Positions 60,102 through 64,000 of a DNA stretch of 64,000 bases are shown here, piece after piece. This DNA is from Lagopus muta (lineage: Eukaryota; Chordata; Aves; Galliformes; Phasianidae): contig NC_064435.1 of NCBI RefSeq assembly GCF_023343835.1, positions 86,212,788-86,276,787 of the forward strand, given 5' to 3'. The notes under the pieces are model-generated. The model ran no database searches and had not been told where the DNA came from. It was given only the letters and a program-made list of their open reading frames with translations. The translations under genes were made by a program, and so were the position numbers. Each line of letters begins with the position of its first letter. Within the stretch, counting starts at the first letter, position 1.

Positions 60102-60210
60102 CGTGAACGCAGCAGTCAGTGCAGAATCCCAAAACCTCCTGAATTTGCTACTGGCTCAGCCAGCCATACACAGAGCTGGAGGGGCCAGCCTGGTCACCTG
60201 CACGCAGCAG
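60102..60210 (+). other. Candidate exon 2 of a three-exon open frame
   Basis: The acceptor TTTGCTCTTCTCAG ends at 60101. The donor CAG|GTGAGC is at 60211. The first base completes the codon begun in 59906-59981, and the next 36 codons are open (VNAAVSAESQNLLNLLLAQP, then AIHRAGGASLVTCTQQ), ending exactly at a codon boundary. A second frame is also open here, so openness alone is weak evidence. The intron before it would be 120 bases, short but allowed in birds. I do not recognise the peptide. Confidence 0.22.
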
Positions 60211-60723
60211 GTGAGCTAGCGGTGGCCATGTGCTATCATGCTGTTGCCTGGCTCCCTGCAATGTGTAATGGGCTGCCTGCCCTTGGTCAGCCCTTCTGCC
60301 GTCCTCAAGGGTCAGCTGCAGGTGGAGATGGTGGAGGATGTGCTTTGCTTTATGTCTCTGGGGAATCTTGTAATGATAATTTTCTGCTACTCTAATTGGT
60401 TTTACACTCTGTAGGCTATTTCCAAAGGAGAAAAAAAGGTTAGAAAGCATTTAAAACAAAATAAAGGTTAGCCTTGACATGGGGAGAACACACAAATCAA
60501 GAGGAGAGACATCTTGGCAGGCTTTGTCAAGATTGCCTGTGGCATGGTACAGAAGCAGAGGCATTAGCAGTGGTAACAAGTTTGTTCAGTCCCTGCTTCC
60601 AACTGCCCTCCGAGAGGAGAGCAACTGGTTCTTCCCTCTTTTACCTCTGTAGTTGGCAACTGGGTGATGCCAAGCAGATGAAAAAATAGCATAGTATCTC
60701 CTGTTATTGTCTTTACCTTTTAG

Positions 60724-60972
60724 ATGAAAGCCACAACAACTCTGGAGTCTATGTTGGGTATTCACCATCAGCAAGAGCCTGCTACCACAACATCACTTTT
60801 CAGCTCCTACAGACAGCCAGGAAAGACTGGCATTTATCACTGCCATGCAAGGAGCACCTTCACTTCTTGTTGCAGTAATTCTCTGCCTCGGTGTGCAGTT
60901 CAGCTGAAGCTACTCTTTCACTTGTTTTTGTCATTGATGCAGGTAAGAGGAAAAAAGAACCAAAACAAATGA
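60724..60972 (+). other. Candidate exon 3 of a three-exon open frame
   Basis: The acceptor TTGTCTTTACCTTTTAG ends at 60723. The frame arriving at a codon boundary from 60102-60210 is open for 82 codons to TGA at 60970-60972. It begins MKATTTLESMLGIHHQQ and has a cysteine-containing middle (YHCHARSTFTSCCSNSLPRC). An internal donor with perfect consensus, CAG|GTAAGA at 60943, offers a further splice after exactly 73 codons. An AATAAA follows at 61161-61166. With its own ATG this exon could also stand alone. No known domain. Confidence 0.25.
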
Positions 60973-61160
60973 TTTAGATTCTTTTTCCCAAGATAGAGTA
61001 TTGATTAACCAACACCAGTAGTTGCCAAGCAGGTGTATACCTCAGAGATGATACTAGTGTAGAGAGAAGCTGCCAATGTTGCTGGTTTGTCTATATTTTT
61101 AGTATTTTCCATGTGATTAATTAAGGATAGGCTGTTTTCCATGTACATTAAATTTTCTGT

Positions 61161-61166
61161 AATAAA
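61161..61166 (+). terminator. Possible polyadenylation signal
   Basis: AATAAA lies about 190 bases after the stop of the 59906-60972 candidate. Such hexamers are common in AT-rich DNA, so it supports that model only weakly. Confidence 0.2.
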
Positions 61167-61200
61167 CTGGTGAAGTTTTTCCACAGTCTGAAGGCCAATG

Positions 61201-61350
61201 CTGATCTCACTTACACCTGTGTAAACCTGGACTAACTCCATTGGAGTCCATCCATTTAATCTAATCTGTCTATTCTCAAGTGTGTGAAGCATTAGGGTAT
61301 CTAACCACCCTCGCTTATGCCCAGACTTACACCAGCGTCACTGGATTCAG
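61201..61350. repeat. Possible old amniote interspersed repeat
   Basis: The segment CTGATCTCACTTACACCTGT, then GTAAACCTGGACTAACTCCA and TTGGAGTC, contains two palindromic cores: TTACAC-CT-GTGTAA (61211-61224) and ACTCCA-T-TGGAGT (61235-61247). A related CTTACACCAGCGTCACTGGA lies near 61325. I recall similar ACTCCATTG/TTACACC-GTGTAA sequence as a recurrent old repeat in reptile and bird genomes, but cannot name the family with certainty. Confidence 0.35.
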
Positions 61351-63771
61351 TCTTAGTCACCAAGGCCTGTCTTTCATATATAATTTATCAGCCAGAAAGA
61401 TGTTAGGTGATTTGCACTCTGAAGTAATCATCACTCGGGCTACAGATGATGGATAGGTGGAGGGAGAGCAGATGGTATAAAAGATTAATCAAAAAGCGAG
61501 AGTCCATGCCACTGTCAGTCCACAGCTAAAGATCCTCTTGAGTGTGAAAAATGCTAGAATAATGGTGCAATATTTGTCTCTTGAATTTGTGCAATTACTA
61601 GGAAATCCCTTTACACTGCACAGGGCTGAGAAGGCTGGCAGCTTTTTCAGGAAAGCTGGTGGTCATCTGCTTGAGACAGGACTTCCCCAAGGAAGCAGCT
61701 GCACCAAGACAGCTCAGCTTTGGCTACGTATTTTGGCAAGGTATGCCTTGTGCTTTCCTCCCCACTCACACACTGGGGCATAATCACAGCATGCCCCTCT
61801 GCCCCCAGTCCCTTAGTGTCCACCTTTCCCCATTCATTAGCACAAATTCCCCATAGATCCCCACTCTTCCCATCAGATTACCTCTCACACCCCTCCACTT
61901 CCTCCCTAGCCAAGTGTCTCCTTCCTTGTCCCATCAGATCTCTCCCTTCTGAATAGGAGGGGCTTCAATGCTCCTGTGACAGCTGCTGTTCTACTTCCAC
62001 TAGCAATGGCTTTTTTATACCTTTCTTGCAGCTAAATCTCCTTCCTCCAAATTTGCTTCACCTTTCCCACTTGCATTCCCATTATTTTTTTCTCCTCCTG
62101 CTTCATCTTCATTTGGGTTTTCATTGGGGCACTTCAGGTCCTCCTTGAAGATGGATCACGTACCTCCACGAGCAGAGTTTAAGCAAGTGAATTTAGAGCC
62201 TGAAAAGCCAAACTGGAGCCAAAGACAGGCAAAAGGATGAGAGTTAAGACAAGGAGTTATGAAGCCAGCCCCACATAATCAGTCAGTGTGAAAAGAAGTA
62301 TCAGCACAACACTCAAACCCACCACCAAACACTACATATACTTTTTCTGAAGCTTTCAGGCAGTGAGAGAATCTTCTCCTTCACTCTAGACATCACTGTC
62401 TTTTCATTTGCTGTCATGAAGCTTCAGCACTATGCCATGCTCTGGCTCATATTTTCAAAGGCTTCCTTCATAGCACAAAGAGCCATAAACCTAAGAACAT
62501 TACCTGTACTGGGCTACTTTTTGCAACTGTGTTGGAGCTGGTAGGCATTAGTATGAGTAAGAAATGACTGCACATCAAATTTGTTTTAAATTAAAGCTTC
62601 AATTTTTCAAGAACTCTTTATTGCCTCAGGCAAAAAGAGAAGTGGAATGATGTTTCACTCTTCCAGCATAAACCTGAACTGGGCAAAGCCCTCTCTATGC
62701 TGGCCGTGCAGTTCTCTTGCAGCGCTTCCTGTTCAGCTATTCAGTTTGGTTGCCATTGGCCAGCTTGAAAACCTGGGGTTTTAATCAGCTGTAAATTGGT
62801 GCTGCATTACTGAAATGTGGTTTTCAGACTGTGGTCTGTTGGTCCCCAGAGGTTTTGTGGAGTGCTTCAAAAGAGCCTGCAAAATGTAGCTGAGAAAAGC
62901 AGACTCTGCTACCAATAGGTTTAAATTGCCAATACAGGGACCTGTGCCTCTAATGGAACATTTTTGGGGTGCCACAATATGAAAATGACTGAAGACTAAA
63001 AAGCAGTGCTGTTTTACACTAGTTGAAGATCTATTCCTGCTTGTTCACTGAAAAAAAAAGCAGTTTTGAAGACTTGATTGGAGAACAGTAAGCAAATATT
63101 ACAGTTGAGGCTGAGAGTATTGTGTGTAGTTCTAAAAGGATTTTGAAAGCAGTCTCGAATGCTGTCACATACATCTGTAGATGAGCTGGCCTACTTGAAT
63201 AGTAGAGGTTAGCAACGTGCAGTTAGAATTATTTGAGCATGATATTTTGGAAAAGTGGTGTTCTGAAAGTCACTTCAGGAGGCCTATATCCATCTCTCCT
63301 AAGTGAAAAATGAGTATTTGAAGTAATGCTTTAATATGGTTTTATGTAACATAACCTCTGCTAAAAAATGCATGTAACCTCTTACTAACTTCAAAGCAGT
63401 ATAAGACCTTCCATTCAGTTCCAGCAGTGTCACATTGATTTATCACATTCTGAGTTCTAAGAGTTTTGTGTATTACACAAGTATACACAAACATGTTCTT
63501 TGCAGTACTTTATTTATTCTACTCTTAGAAGTGGCTAGAAGATGCATATGCTGTTTCACTGAGGATTTTGAGTTTAATGTTATTCTCCAGAGCAAGAAAA
63601 CCTGAAAACCCTTTAAAAAGCAAGTTGAGGGTGCCTGAAGGTAAATTTCCTCAGAGATGTCTGAATTATTTCCTTGAATTCTGTCGCATGTTTTCTTATG
63701 TTTCTTCCTATTGTTAACTTCAAAAAAATACTTGATTTCTAGAAATATTTTCATTTTGCAGAGCTTCATGT
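61351..63771. other. Unique sequence, no gene recognised
   Basis: It contains a C/T-rich patch (about 61745-61965) and otherwise ordinary AT-rich DNA. No repeat family is recognised before the last CR1 fragment. Confidence 0.45.
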
Positions 63772-63858
63772 TCCAGGGAACTTGCTTTGGCAGGGGGTTG
63801 GACTTGATGATCTCTGGAGGTCCCTTCCAACCCCTACAATTCTGTGATTCTGTGATTG
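63772..63858 (+). mobile_element. CR1 LINE, very short 3' end
   Basis: Only the last 85 or so bases are present: TTTGGCAGGGGGTTGGACTT, then GATGATCTCTGGAGGTCCCT, TCCAACCCC, and the octamers ATTCTGTG, ATTCTGTG and ATTGA (63839 onward). Severe 5' truncation of this kind is common for CR1. The octamers are near-perfect, so it is one of the better-preserved copies. Confidence 0.93.
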
Positions 63859-64000
63859 AAATAGTACTTCTTATAAATCAGGTGACACAATTTCGTTCTC
63901 TTAATCTGACCATAGCCCAGACTAATACGAAGGATTTGGAGATAGATTAAAATATCTATAGAGAATGGAAAAGCTTGGATTTGGCATCTAAATTCTGCTT
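63859..64000. other. Short single-copy flank, no gene seen
   Basis: AT-rich sequence to the window edge with no recognised feature. Confidence 0.5.

Noticed and set aside
61476..61483. TATAAAAG as a core promoter
   Set aside because: An isolated match in AT-rich DNA with no initiator, CpG or downstream exon. It also lies beyond the candidate gene's stop.
1..64000. CRISPR arrays, phage, operons, tRNA or rRNA genes
   Set aside because: None seen. Sequence character is vertebrate nuclear. The repeats present are CR1 and simple sequence only.
1..64000. Endogenous retrovirus or LTR element
   Set aside because: No paired LTRs, primer-binding site, or gag/pol-like frame noticed. The only reverse-transcriptase remnants belong to CR1 LINEs.

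Overview
This looks like a piece of vertebrate, almost certainly avian, nuclear DNA from a gene-poor region. The main evidence is six clear chicken-repeat-1 (CR1) LINE fragments, all cut short at the 5' end and ending in the family's ATTCTATG/ATTCTGTG octamers, plus one decayed probable fragment. Together they cover only about 4-5% of the window. I see no SINEs, no LTRs and no DNA transposons. Low repeat density with CR1 as the only abundant family is typical of birds. A galliform is plausible, but the sequence does not fix the species. There are no operons, ribosome-binding sites, CRISPR arrays, tRNAs or rRNAs.

Layout. Minus-strand CR1 copies lie at 113-925 and 4326-4612. Plus-strand copies lie at 8241-8922, 17190-17762, 55125-55415 and 63772-63858, with a decayed remnant near 16723-16840. 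Between them is mostly single-copy DNA with small microsatellites. Several blocks (about 13.5-15.5, 16.3-16.6, 20.6-21.1, 24.9-25.3, 45.9-46.6, 54.5-54.8 and 58.7-59.3 kb) have the look of conserved non-coding enhancers: AT-rich unique sequence packed with homeodomain, POU, SOX or CCAAT-type sites, isolated CpG clusters and short palindromes. The clearest is 13.5-14.1 kb, where CAATTAA occurs four times in under 500 bases. Conservation itself was not tested.

Genes. I recognise no host protein-coding gene. Reverse-transcriptase remnants inside the CR1 copies are the only coding sequence I can name. Two places deserve a transcript check. At 59906-60972 (+) three stretches bounded by good splice signals keep one reading frame when read in order, with an AATAAA about 190 bases after the stop. 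At 44664-45760 (+) two such stretches also match in phase. Both could be lncRNA exons, lineage-specific small genes, or chance. If the enhancer reading is right, the window would be regulatory desert serving a developmental gene outside it.
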